Positions 1 to 7,952 of a stretch of 13,988 bases of DNA are shown here, one piece after another; positions within the stretch are counted from its first letter, which is position 1; each line of letters opens with the position of its first letter. This DNA comes from Saprospiraceae bacterium (lineage in GTDB: Bacteria; Bacteroidota; Bacteroidia; Chitinophagales; Saprospiraceae): positions 1 to 13,988 of the forward strand of contig JAHDBO010000026.1 in the NCBI GenBank assembly GCA_020630355.1, in the 5' to 3' direction. The position numbers were made by a program, and so were the translations under genes. The notes under the pieces are model-generated. The model searched no databases, was not told the origin of the DNA, and was given only the letters and a program-made list of their open reading frames with translations.

Positions 1-601
1 CTAAGTAAGTATCTGAGATTTTAGCCGTACCATTGATTTTGATGTCCTCAATATAGATGGGACGATAAGTGTTGAGATTCAGTTGAGCATTGACAGCTCC
101 CTCCTCGTCAATACGAAGACTGTCGAGTCGAATCGTCGCAAAAGGATAGCCGTTGTTTTCCAATTGCTCTAAAATAGACTCTTGTAGCTTGACGATGGCT
201 CGGTAGTCAAAAGGACGGTCTTCGTATAATCGCTCCAAATAACCGACCCTATCCAAAATGCCTTCTTGTACATTACCAATACCCAGCTTCGCCCATTGTA
301 GCTGTGGGCCAGGGTTAAGGTGTGCGAGATATTGTTTGTTACGCACAGAAACGCTATCGACCGAAGCGGCGAGGTAAGCACGAGCTTGCAGTTCACGGAC
401 GATTTTCTGAAGGCTCAAGCGAATTTGTTCAGGTGAGGTGTGTTGGGATGGGATTTGTATTTTTTCTCTTTCGAGTAATGTCTTTATTTCAGGAATAAAA
501 ACCAAATTGACTTGTAAGCTATCCCCCAATTGTGCTTGGGCAGTATGAGCTAGTACTAGAAACAACAGCAAGTATATTGATTTAAGCAGTCGGATAGGAA
601 T
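1..601 (-). CDS. POTRA-domain outer-membrane protein (BamA/TamA-like), N-terminal part, cut by window edge
   Basis: About 200 codons read on the minus strand and run off the window at base 1, so the C-terminal beta-barrel expected for this family is not visible. A signal peptide is clear (Arg/Lys followed by YLLLFLVLAHTAQA, cleavage likely after AQA). The mature part ends in sequence typical of POTRA repeats, for example PIYIEDIKINGTAKISDTYL. POTRA proteins of the Omp85 group sit in the outer membrane and insert or translocate other proteins. The start is odd: the frame is closed by TGA about 15 nt upstream of 601 and has no ATG or GTG before the signal peptide. ATT (601-599), ATC (595-593) or CTG (589-587) would have to start translation, unless there is a frameshift or an assembly error. 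The gene is divergent from the toxin-antitoxin remnant. I am confident of the POTRA class, but not of the exact subfamily or start. Confidence 0.75.
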   Translation of the reverse strand, partial: MPIRLLKSIYLLLFLVLAHTAQAQLGDSLQVNLVFIPEIKTLLEREKIQIPSQHTSPEQIRLSLQKIVRELQARAYLAASVDSVSVRNKQYLAHLNPGPQLQWAKLGIGNVQEGILDRVGYLERLYEDRPFDYRAIVKLQESILEQLENNGYPFATIRLDSLRIDEEGAVNAQLNLNTYRPIYIEDIKINGTAKISDTYL

Positions 602-617
602 TGAATTTGGATGGATT

Positions 618-625
618 CAAAATTA
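618..625 (-). promoter_or_regulatory. Possible Bacteroidota -7 box for the POTRA gene
   Basis: On the minus strand this reads TAATTTTG, matching the Bacteroidota -7 consensus TAnnTTTG. It would place transcription start only about 10 nt before the signal-peptide codons. No good -33 TTG/TTTG lies at the usual distance, so the call is weak. Confidence 0.25.
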
Positions 626-702
626 CAAACGTTTTAGGAATTGAGTCTGTTGTCTGTAGATGCATTTTCTGGTATTTGGAACTTGCTTGCTGGATTCATT
701 GT

Positions 703-721
703 ATATTGTAGTATACAATAT
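703..721 (+). promoter_or_regulatory. Operator-like inverted repeat upstream of the antitoxin remnant
   Basis: ATATTGTA (703-710) and TACAATAT (714-721) form a perfect 8-bp inverted repeat with a 3-nt spacer, ending 6 nt before the antitoxin ATG at 728. A second overlapping pair, GTATA (701-705) and TATAC (712-716), adds to the symmetry. Type II toxin-antitoxin operons are usually autorepressed through such sites near the antitoxin start. The operator role is inferred from position and symmetry only. Confidence 0.4.
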
Positions 722-727
722 TTAGTC

Positions 728-944
728 ATGAATATAAAAGACATTGATAAAGATGTGCTCAAGGCAGCAATTAAAGAAGTGATTACTGAAGACCCTATCT
801 TTGTTTAAAGAGGTTTTGAAAGAAATTTTAGAAGAGAATCTAGGTTTAAAGCCTAATGTCGAAGAAGAAAGAAAAGCAGAAGTGGAGCGGTTGGTTAAAA
901 AACATTTTGAACGATTTGATAAAGTTTTTAAAGCATTAGCATAG
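728..944 (+). pseudogene. Antitoxin of a Doc-type toxin-antitoxin pair, frameshifted
   Basis: From ATG at 728 the frame reads MNIKDIDKDVLKAAIKEVI and on for 26 codons, then stops at TAA 806-808. Removing one T from the run at 804-806 joins it to a second open stretch that continues with KEVLKEILEENLGL and ends in ERFDKVFKALA before TAG at 942-944. The joined product would be about 71 residues: small, acidic and helical, a typical size for an antitoxin. Its stop lies 1 nt before the GTG of the Doc-like toxin, the expected antitoxin-first arrangement. The antitoxin role is inferred from size, position and partner; I do not recognise a named family. The single-base shift suggests decay, though a sequencing error cannot be excluded. 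Confidence 0.6.
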
Positions 945-945
945 G

Positions 946-1356
946 GTGAGGCATTTAACAAAAAGTGAAATTATTTACGTCAACAGAATGACGGTTGAAC
1001 AGCATGGAGGGAATTTTGTTCCTCCGGATAATTTTCTAAATGAAGAACCTTTAGATTATCTTTTAGAAGCGGTGGAATCTCGAATTTATGGAAATCCCCT
1101 GTACCCTGAATTGCATCAAAAGGCAGGTGTTTATATGTTTAATATTATTGGAAACCATATTTTTCAAGATGGAAATAAGAGGACTGGATTAGAAGCTGCA
1201 TTATTGTTTTTGGAACTTAACAACTAGGAACTAGATATTCATGGATTTGATGATTATGAGAAGGATATGATCGAATTTACACTTGATGTTGCTTCAGGTG
1301 AATATGAATTAGAACAAGTACAAGACTAGTTTAAAGACCATATATTTGATAATTGA
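946..1356 (+). pseudogene. Doc/Fic-family toxin interrupted by two in-frame TAG codons
   Basis: A GTG start at 946 gives 93 codons ending at TAG 1225-1227. The product carries a Fic core motif, HIFQDGNKRTG (residues 71-81), with the His and the Asn/Arg phosphate-binding loop intact. An N-terminal stretch, YVNRMTVEQHGG, is typical of death-on-curing proteins. The same frame continues after the TAG with ELDIHGFDDYEKDMIEFTLD and EYELEQVQD, meets a second TAG at 1327-1329, then reads FKDHIFDN before TGA at 1354-1356. Doc relatives usually continue through this C-terminal helical part, often with a Trp before F-K-x-H, so the second stop may be TGG changed to TAG. Doc enzymes modify elongation factor Tu to halt translation. 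Loss of the C-terminus together with the broken antitoxin suggests an inactive relic. The 93-residue fragment is most likely non-functional, but activity cannot be ruled out. Confidence 0.75.
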
Positions 1357-1386
1357 ACGAACGAATTTTGAATAGATTTTCATTAA

Positions 1387-1848
1387 ATGCTCACACCCGA
1401 AATAAAAAACGCCCTACAAAAAAGTGTCCTTTGCTGGTTGGCAACTTGCTCTTCGGATGGGATGCCCAATGTTTCGCCCAAAGAATTGTTCCTCGCTTAT
1501 GATGATACCACTGTTTTGGTTGCAAATATCGCTTCGCCCCAAACAGAAAAGAACCTCCTAGAGAACGCCAACGCTTGTTTGAGTTTTGTGGATATTTGGA
1601 CGCAAAAAGGCTTTCAGTTGAAGGGCAAAATCATCATTTCCCGAAAGGGAACAGCAGAATATAAAGCTTACGAAGCCCCACTGCAAAAAATAACTCAAGG
1701 AAAGTTTCCGATTCGTTCTATTTTTGTGATGAGCGTTGAATCAGCGAAACCGATTGTAGCACCGAGTTACTGGTTGTTTCCTGACACGACGGAGGCACAA
1801 CAAATCGAAAATGCCAAGCAGACTTACCTGAATCAAATAGAACGATGA
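1387..1848 (+). CDS. Pyridoxamine 5'-phosphate oxidase-like FMN-binding protein
   Basis: This 153-residue protein matches the small PNPOx-like split-barrel flavoproteins. The hallmarks are the N-terminal strand CWLATCSSDGMPNVSPKE (residues 16-33), the following LVANIASPQTEKNLLEN (44-60, typical of the flavin-binding barrel) and FQLKGKIII (77-85). Members bind FMN or related cofactors as dimers and reduce small substrates; the physiological substrate cannot be told from sequence. It is cytoplasmic, with no signal peptide. Its TGA overlaps the ATG of the ABC-F gene (ATGA at 1845-1848), so the two are translationally coupled and almost certainly one operon. Length is normal for the family. The ATG at 1387 is the natural start, lying just after the decayed toxin region; no strong ribosome binding site is seen. 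Confidence 0.85.
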   Translation: MLTPEIKNALQKSVLCWLATCSSDGMPNVSPKELFLAYDDTTVLVANIASPQTEKNLLENANACLSFVDIWTQKGFQLKGKIIISRKGTAEYKAYEAPLQKITQGKFPIRSIFVMSVESAKPIVAPSYWLFPDTTEAQQIENAKQTYLNQIER

Positions 1849-3710
1849 ATTACTTGACATTAGAAAATATCACGAAGCACTACGGAGAGAAAACCCTTTT
1901 TGAGGGGGTGGATTTATATGTGGATAAGGGCGATAAAATTGCTTTGGTAGCAAAAAATGGGACAGGGAAATCGACACTGTTGAAAGTGATTTATGGAGAA
2001 GAAAGCTCGGAGGGGGAGACAGCCAAGGTGATGCTACATAAGGATGTGCGGATGGGGATGTTATTGCAAGATCCTAAGCTACCACAGGATGCCAATGTGA
2101 TGGAGGCGGTCTTTGATTCGGATACGCCAGCGATACAAGCCATAAAACGTTATGAGCGTGCCATGATTTTCCCTGAAAATCAAGAAGAAATGCAAGCTGC
2201 CATCGCTGAGATGGAAACCCATAAGGCTTGGGATTATGAGGCACGCATCAAGGAGATTTTGAGCCGTTTCAATATCAGTGACCTCAACCAAAGAATCCAT
2301 GAACTCTCGGGCGGACAGCAAAAACGGGTCGCATTGGCTAAAGTCTTGATTGAGGAGCCCGATTTTCTGATACTGGATGAACCGACCAACCACTTGGATT
2401 TGGATATGATTGAGTGGCTCGAAGAGTATCTGCAAAGCCCGAATCTGACCGTGTTTATGATTACGCACGACCGCTATTTTTTGGATAGGGTCTGTAATGT
2501 GATTTATGAATTGGACAGGGGACAGTTGTTCCGCTATAGAGGTAATTATTCTTATTTTTTAGAAAAAAAGGCTGCCCGTGAAGAGAACACGGTGGCTAAT
2601 CTGGAGAAAAACAAGAAGCTCTACAAGCGAGAACTGGACTGGGTGCGCCGCTCCCCCCAAGCGAGGGGCACGAAGGCAAAAGCCCGCGTGGACGCTTTTT
2701 ACGACATCAAGGATAAAGTCTCCGTCAACCTCAGTGAAGGCGAAGTGAAGATGGATTTCAAGGCGCAGCGGATGGGAAAGAAAATCCTGGAAGCGCACAA
2801 TGTCTCAAAGCGTTTTGGGGACTTGACGATCGTGGAAAAGTTTGATTATAAATTCAAGAAAAGAGAACGGGTTGGTTTAGTTGGTGCGAACGGAACGGGA
2901 AAATCGACCATTATCAATATTCTGACCCAACAACTCAAACCTGACACGGGCAAAATCGTTGTAGGTGATACCATCGTCTTTGGGCACTATGCCCAAGATG
3001 GCATGCAGTTGAATGAGGATAAGCGTGTGATAGAAGTGATAAAAGATATTGCGGAAGTCATTCCTTTAGCGAATGGCAAGAACTTGACAGCGGCTTCCTT
3101 CTTAGAACGTTTTTTATTTGATAGAAAACAACAACAGGTTTATGTCTCCCAGTTGAGTGGTGGCGAGAAGCGTCGTTTGTACTTGATGACAGTTTTGATG
3201 GCAAATCCAAATTTTCTGATACTGGATGAGCCAACGAATGATTTGGATATTTTGACCTTGAATGTCTTAGAGGATTTCTTGCAGGAATACCAAGGTTGCC
3301 TGCTCGTCGTGACGCACGACCGTTATTTTATGGATAAATTGGTCGACCATTTATTCATCTTAGAGGGGGATGGTGAAATCCGAGATTACAATGGGACTTA
3401 CTCGGAATACCGAGCGATGAAGCGAGAGGAAGAATTAGAAGCACAGCGCATGGCAAGGGAAAGCCAGCCTAAAGAAAAAAAGGTTCGCTCCGATAAAACG
3501 GGACTGGATTATGAGCAGCGCAAGGAGTTGAATAGGCTTGAAAAAGAGATTATGAAATTGGAGGAGAAAAAATTGAAGCTCTCTGAAAAATTCAATGACA
3601 CTAGCCTAAGTGCAGATGATATCACCCAATTATCTATCGAAATAGGAGAAATCCAGAATAAGCTTGAGGAAAAGGAGATGCGGTGGATGGAGCTGGGGGA
3701 GTTGATGTAA
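1845..3710 (+). CDS. uup: ABC-F family ATPase, Uup-like
   Basis: This 621-residue soluble protein has two ABC ATPase domains and no membrane segments, the ABC-F layout. Domain 1 has Walker A at about 36-44 (AKNGTGKST), signature LSGGQ 154-158, Walker B FLILDEP 174-180 and THDR 207-210. Domain 2 has GANGTGKST 347-355, LSGGE 437-441, FLILDEP 457-463 and THDR 490-493. The linker between them contains PQARGTKAKARVDAF (271-285), and the C-terminus (about 555-618) is a Lys/Glu-rich coiled coil ending in RWMELGEL, as in Uup. ABC-F proteins bind the ribosome and relieve or regulate translation states; Uup is also linked to DNA stability. The first Walker A has Ala in place of the usual first Gly. It overlaps the upstream flavoprotein gene by 4 nt. 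Assignment to ABC-F is near certain; Uup rather than another ABC-F is likely. Confidence 0.92.
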   Translation: MNYLTLENITKHYGEKTLFEGVDLYVDKGDKIALVAKNGTGKSTLLKVIYGEESSEGETAKVMLHKDVRMGMLLQDPKLPQDANVMEAVFDSDTPAIQAIKRYERAMIFPENQEEMQAAIAEMETHKAWDYEARIKEILSRFNISDLNQRIHELSGGQQKRVALAKVLIEEPDFLILDEPTNHLDLDMIEWLEEYLQSPNLTVFMITHDRYFLDRVCNVIYELDRGQLFRYRGNYSYFLEKKAAREENTVANLEKNKKLYKRELDWVRRSPQARGTKAKARVDAFYDIKDKVSVNLSEGEVKMDFKAQRMGKKILEAHNVSKRFGDLTIVEKFDYKFKKRERVGLVGANGTGKSTIINILTQQLKPDTGKIVVGDTIVFGHYAQDGMQLNEDKRVIEVIKDIAEVIPLANGKNLTAASFLERFLFDRKQQQVYVSQLSGGEKRRLYLMTVLMANPNFLILDEPTNDLDILTLNVLEDFLQEYQGCLLVVTHDRYFMDKLVDHLFILEGDGEIRDYNGTYSEYRAMKREEELEAQRMARESQPKEKKVRSDKTGLDYEQRKELNRLEKEIMKLEEKKLKLSEKFNDTSLSADDITQLSIEIGEIQNKLEEKEMRWMELGELM

Positions 3711-3844
3711 TAATATTTGAATTAGCCTTACTATTTTAGTATTTTTATACTAGCCGATACCAATACATAACTTATTTTCAATAGACCTTTTACGCTATTG
3801 AGCTGAAACTCCGTAGTAGTGTCTTAACTAAAAAATCCTTTGAG

Positions 3845-5701
3845 GTGCTTAGATTCGTATTGGTTTTGATTGTTTTGTCATGCGCTATTTTCTCTATGGA
3901 AGGACAGGAATGTTCTGGTAATCTAGGGGAAAATATCTTTGAAGAAGGTGATTTTGGAAGCGGAGCAAGTAATATTTTGCAGACGAATCCTCAAATTGCA
4001 CCTGGATATATTTACACCACTAGCCCACCGCCGAATGATGGTTTTTACACCATCACCAATAATACCACTCCTTGGGGTTCTTTCGCAAGTGTATGGGTAG
4101 ATACCCGTGATAATAGCTCCGACCCGAATGGCTATATGATGGTGGTCAATGCGAGTTTTACCCCAGGCTTGTTTTACAGGCAGCAAGTAGATGGTCTTTG
4201 TGAAAACAGCCTTTATGAATTTTCTTGTGATGTGATTAATTTAATCTTGCCAGGGCGGAATGAAATCAAACCCAATGTCTCCTTTTTGATAGATGGCAAT
4301 GAGATTTATGAAACGGGCAATATACCCGAAAATGCACAATGGGGCACATATCGGACAACTTTCACAACTGCTCCTGGGCAAACTTCTATTATTTTGGCTT
4401 TGCGTAACAATGCCCCTGGCGGCAATGGAAATGATATTGCCTTGGACAATATCTCCTTTCGTGCCTGTGGGCCAGGTTTGTCTATTGTGCCTAATGAACC
4501 GCTTCGTGTCTGTGCCGAGGCAGGCGGTACAACTCTGGAAGCTGAAATCGATGGGAATCAATTTACTGACCCTACCGTACAGTGGCAGCAGAGCCTTGAT
4601 GATGGCATGACTTGGCAGGATTTAGCTGGAGAGACGGGTTTTGAATTTATTCATACAGGTAGCGTTGAAGGATTATATTATTATCGTTTTCTCTTGGCAA
4701 ACGGTAGTGTAAATATCCTGAACCCTTTTTGTCGGGTCGTCTCCGAGACAAAGATTGTGGAAGTCGTACCCACGATATTTCCCGAAAGGGATACAATATG
4801 CGAAGGCTTAACTTATGAATTGGGCAGTCAATTGATTACAACGACGGGCGTTTATCAAGATACTTTGACTTCTTCCTTGGGCTGTGATAGCGTCGTGCAG
4901 TTGGAATTGACGGTTGTAGAAGACGAAGGTATTGCACTTGGTTTTGATATTGAGAATCCCACTTGCGTGGGAAATGAAGATGGAAGTATTTTGATTCAAA
5001 ATATTAGTAATGGAAACACACCTTATACTTTAACGGTCAATGGAAATGATTTTGAGTTTCCTCTAGTAGAAATGCTTGCCGAGGGAGAATATGCGTTTAG
5101 GGTGGAAGATAGGTTTGGCTGCCAAGCGGATACAATTATTTCTTTAGAAGACCCTGCCGCTTTCGAAGTGGAACTGGGGGAAGATATAGTCGTGGAACTG
5201 GGGCAGAGCATACAGGTTGAACCTCTCTTTTCAGAAGCTGCAGAGGGTTTGGTCTGGTCGTACAACGACTCTATCATTTGTGACACAGGCTGCTTTTCAT
5301 TAGAATATATTCCTAGGCTTGGAGGTGTTTTAAGCCTTTCGGCGAAAGCCCTTGCTTCTTCCTGTGTGGAAATGGATGCGCTTCGGGTCAAAGTAGAAAA
5401 GGTTAGGAAAGCTTTTATGCCCAATATATTTACCCCAAATGGAGATGGTACCAATGATGTTTTTCTAGTACAAGGGGCTGTTCCCAATGTTGAATCAGTA
5501 GTGTCTTTTCAAGTATTCAATCGCTGGGGCGGCTTGGTGTTTGAGCGGCGCAATTTCTTGCCAAACGATATTGTTCAGGGATGGGATGGGACACTTGAAG
5601 GCCAATTTCTACCAGAAGGTGTCTACTTATATGTGGTCAAAATCCGATTTCTGGATGGAGCAGTGCTGACGGAGAGCGGGGATGTTACTTTGCTGCGTTG
5701 A
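3845..5701 (+). CDS. Large secreted protein with SprB-type repeat and T9SS type B (gliding-motility C-terminal) domain
   Basis: This 618-residue protein starts at GTG 3845 with a short hydrophobic signal peptide (LRFVLVLIVLSCAIF, cleaved near residue 20). Residues about 22-207 form a beta-rich module like the jelly-roll, carbohydrate-binding-like domains of Bacteroidetes surface proteins. About 312-358 is a Cys-containing repeat (RDTICEGLTYELGS then LGCDSVVQLELTV). About 369-436 is a SprB-type repeat (NPTCVGNEDGSI to GCQADTIISLEDP). Residues 524-618 are the gliding-motility-associated C-terminal domain: MPNIFTPNGDGTNDVF, then FNRWGGLVFE, GWDGT and EGVYLYVV. That domain directs export by T9SS and surface attachment or release. 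No catalytic motif is seen, so adhesion or cell-surface binding is a guess. The frame is open upstream, but GTG gives the best signal peptide. Confidence 0.85.
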   Translation: MLRFVLVLIVLSCAIFSMEGQECSGNLGENIFEEGDFGSGASNILQTNPQIAPGYIYTTSPPPNDGFYTITNNTTPWGSFASVWVDTRDNSSDPNGYMMVVNASFTPGLFYRQQVDGLCENSLYEFSCDVINLILPGRNEIKPNVSFLIDGNEIYETGNIPENAQWGTYRTTFTTAPGQTSIILALRNNAPGGNGNDIALDNISFRACGPGLSIVPNEPLRVCAEAGGTTLEAEIDGNQFTDPTVQWQQSLDDGMTWQDLAGETGFEFIHTGSVEGLYYYRFLLANGSVNILNPFCRVVSETKIVEVVPTIFPERDTICEGLTYELGSQLITTTGVYQDTLTSSLGCDSVVQLELTVVEDEGIALGFDIENPTCVGNEDGSILIQNISNGNTPYTLTVNGNDFEFPLVEMLAEGEYAFRVEDRFGCQADTIISLEDPAAFEVELGEDIVVELGQSIQVEPLFSEAAEGLVWSYNDSIICDTGCFSLEYIPRLGGVLSLSAKALASSCVEMDALRVKVEKVRKAFMPNIFTPNGDGTNDVFLVQGAVPNVESVVSFQVFNRWGGLVFERRNFLPNDIVQGWDGTLEGQFLPEGVYLYVVKIRFLDGAVLTESGDVTLLR

Positions 5702-5861
5702 TTCTTAAAATTATATTAAAAAAAGGGAAATGACTGCGCAAATACTATTTTGATATTGGCATGAATGCTAATATTTCTATACATTGAGGACACAACAACA
5801 CACTAAAAGAAATACTCCCTCAAAACCATTTCATTCCGTTGTGTTTTCAAACTCAAATTTC

Positions 5862-6869
5862 ATGAATAAAATATTGACACTATTAATAATTGTTTTTGCC
5901 TTGGCGGCAAATGCACAAGAAGGAGATTACAGTTATATCCAAGATAAGCGTTTCTTTGAACCAGAAGATGTAGTGGGCTATGACTTCAAGCCTAGTGCGA
6001 TGGAACGAAGCGGTGGGAGAGAGGAAGCAATCGAAGCGGATAGCTATTCATTCGGTATCACGACCAATAATCTCTTTGTAGATGGAGAGGGGCTGAAAGG
6101 GACCTATAATATCAATAATATTGACCCGACTGGCTACGGGTTTAAGCTCTCTTTGTTGGACGTGTCAAACCCGATGGTACAGGGGCATCTAAAAATTGTT
6201 CTGAGAAAGGGCAATCATGCGGAAGCACTTATCTTCAAAAAAGACAATAAATCTAAAGAAATCATCTTTTTCTTACCTGAGATGCAGGGGGCAAAAAAGA
6301 AAACAGAAGATGCCCACTTTACAAATCGTTGGGAGCAGAAAATGGAAGAGGGGCTGGGGAATATCTGGGGAAAATCGGTCTGGCCGTTATTTGAAGAGAC
6401 GGATTTTCAGCGTCGATTGCAGATAAGGGATAGTATGGAGATTTCGTTTGTAGAGAATTGGAGGGTTGAAGACAAGCGTAAAAAGAAGAAAAAAAAGAAA
6501 GCAAAAGAAGGAGAGGAGATGGAGGAGGAAGAACCCGAAATTGATTTGAGTACGCTATCAAAAGCGGCGATAGAAGAACTGGCAGAAGAGAACAAGAAGA
6601 TAAAAGTGATTAAGGAGTATTTTTTAAAAACGAGAATACTAATCCCAACAGAAGACGGGACTGATATGGATGAGATTACTAGCTCTTATCGTATCAAAAA
6701 CGTAAAAGAATTAGAAGACGAGGCGGCTGGCGGTAACGATGACCGCTACCAAATCATTTTGCAATTAGAAAAATCCAAAATCAAGGAAATCTATATCTAT
6801 TTGACCACTGAGCGCACGATTAGTGCCATTGAGATTGATGATACGCTTTATTTGATGCAGGGACACTAG
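5862..6869 (+). CDS. Secreted protein of unknown function with Lys/Glu-rich linker
   Basis: I do not recognise this 335-residue family. The ATG at 5862 is preferred because it begins an ideal signal peptide (MNKILTLLIIVFALAANAQ, cleaved after NAQ); an upstream TTG at 5784 would add 26 polar residues with no such pattern. The mature part has a short DYSYIQDKRFFEPEDVVGYD stretch, a beta-rich region (about 55-125) and a strongly basic then acidic tract at about residues 206-227 (seven Lys in a row, then Glu-rich). A helical segment and a C-terminal beta region ending in LYLMQGH follow. The highly charged tract is probably a flexible linker. pyrD starts 45 nt after its stop, so the two are probably co-transcribed. 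No sorting domain of T9SS type is present, so a periplasmic location is more likely than a surface one. Confidence 0.6.
   Translation: MNKILTLLIIVFALAANAQEGDYSYIQDKRFFEPEDVVGYDFKPSAMERSGGREEAIEADSYSFGITTNNLFVDGEGLKGTYNINNIDPTGYGFKLSLLDVSNPMVQGHLKIVLRKGNHAEALIFKKDNKSKEIIFFLPEMQGAKKKTEDAHFTNRWEQKMEEGLGNIWGKSVWPLFEETDFQRRLQIRDSMEISFVENWRVEDKRKKKKKKKAKEGEEMEEEEPEIDLSTLSKAAIEELAEENKKIKVIKEYFLKTRILIPTEDGTDMDEITSSYRIKNVKELEDEAAGGNDDRYQIILQLEKSKIKEIYIYLTTERTISAIEIDDTLYLMQGH
6491..6497 (+). other. In-phase A AAA AAG slippery heptamer
   Basis: Within the lysine run of the gene at 5862-6869 the bases form A AAA AAG in the exact phase used for -1 ribosomal frameshifting (as in dnaX). A -1 shift would read GAA AGC AAA and stop at TGA 6542-6544 after 15 codons, truncating the protein to roughly 225 residues. 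A purine-rich AAGGAGAGGAG lies just downstream. I see no clear downstream stem-loop, so activity is unproven. Confidence 0.25.
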
Positions 6870-6914
6870 GCGAAATTCCAAAGAGGATTATATTTGCAGG
6901 CAAAAACCATTGCC

Positions 6915-7952
6915 GTGTATAAGTTTTTCCTCAAACCTTTATTGTTTCGATTCGCTCCAGAACGTGCACATGCTCTTACTGTCCGATTATTGAAGATTGT
7001 CCTAGCGATTCCTCTGATAGGTTTTTTGTTTAGAAAAGCCTACGAGGTCAAGCATCCCAGGCTTGAAAGAGAAGTCTTTGGACTGAAATTTCCCAACCCA
7101 GTAGGATTGGCTGCGGGTTTTGACAAAGATGGAAAATATTTCGAAGCGATGGGTGCTTTGGGGTTTGGTTTTGTGGAAATTGGTACGGTTACTCCCAAAG
7201 GGCAAATCGGCAATCCACAACCAAGATTATTCCGCCTACCCGAAGATAAGGCTTTAATCAATCGGATGGGCTTCAATAACGAAGGTGTCGAAGCATTGGT
7301 AAAGCGTTTGAAAAATACTCCTAGGACAAATTTTATCATCGGAGGCAATATTGGAAAAAATAAAGTGACCCCAAATGAGCAAGCGGTAGAAGATTATAAA
7401 ATCTGCTTTGAAGCTTTATACCCTTATGTAGATTATTTTGTGGTCAATGTAAGCTCTCCCAATACGCCTGGTCTGCGAGAATTGCAAGAGCGAGGCCCTT
7501 TGACCGAGATACTTACAACAGTGCAAGCACTGAATCAAGCGAAAACTGCTCCTAAGCCTGTGCTTTTAAAAATTGCGCCAGACTTGAACGAACATCAATT
7601 GGATGACATCTTGGAAATTGTAGAGGAAACTGGCTTGAGTGGAATTATTGCTACAAATACGACGATAGAACGAAAACCATTAATTTCACCGTCACATCAA
7701 ATTGATGCTATCGGTGCAGGTGGTCTTAGTGGTGCACCTTTGGGAAATCGCTCTACAGAAATAATTAAATACATTTCTACAAAAACAGCAGGGAAGCTCC
7801 CGATTATCGGAGTTGGCGGTATTGTTAAGGCAGAGGATGCCACTGAAAAGTTGAAAGCAGGAGCTTCCTTGGTGCAGGTTTATTCGGGCTTGGTTTATTC
7901 TGGGCCAAGATTGGTCAAGAATATCAATCGACATATATTGAAGAATCTATAA
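6915..7952 (+). CDS. pyrD: Dihydroorotate dehydrogenase (quinone), class 2
   Basis: PyrD oxidises dihydroorotate to orotate in pyrimidine synthesis, passing electrons through FMN to the membrane quinone pool. Numbered from the GTG at 6915, visible motifs are FGLKFPNPVGLAAGFDKDGK (55-74), EIGTVTPKGQIGNPQPR (88-104), INRMGFNN (115-122), GGNIGKNK (143-150), VVNVSSPNTPGLR (176-188, with the Ser-type catalytic base of class 2), LLKIAPDL (217-224), IIATNTTI (244-251), GGLSG (269-273) and IIGVGGI then AGASLVQVYSGLVYSGP (297-331). The N-terminal FFLKPLLFRFAPERAH is the membrane-associating helix that separates class 2 from class 1. There is no ATG. GTG 6915 gives an N-terminus starting like family members (MYK...PLLF), 345 residues; TTG at 6894 would add 7. 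It probably shares an operon with the secreted protein upstream. Confidence 0.95.
   Translation: MYKFFLKPLLFRFAPERAHALTVRLLKIVLAIPLIGFLFRKAYEVKHPRLEREVFGLKFPNPVGLAAGFDKDGKYFEAMGALGFGFVEIGTVTPKGQIGNPQPRLFRLPEDKALINRMGFNNEGVEALVKRLKNTPRTNFIIGGNIGKNKVTPNEQAVEDYKICFEALYPYVDYFVVNVSSPNTPGLRELQERGPLTEILTTVQALNQAKTAPKPVLLKIAPDLNEHQLDDILEIVEETGLSGIIATNTTIERKPLISPSHQIDAIGAGGLSGAPLGNRSTEIIKYISTKTAGKLPIIGVGGIVKAEDATEKLKAGASLVQVYSGLVYSGPRLVKNINRHILKNL

Noticed and set aside
2079..2798. Long open frames on the minus strand inside the ABC-F gene
   Set aside because: They lie antisense to a clear coding gene with full ABC motifs and encode no recognisable protein.
3737..3752. AT-only hairpin TAGTAT/ATACTA after the ABC-F gene
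   Set aside because: Six A/T pairs with no following T-tract is too weak to call a terminator.
4241..5487. Open frames on both strands inside the T9SS type B gene
   Set aside because: They are shadows of the 618-residue frame, with no domain or signal peptide of their own.
5784..5861. Earlier TTG start for the secreted unknown protein
   Set aside because: The internal ATG at 5862 begins a clean signal peptide; the extension would bury it.
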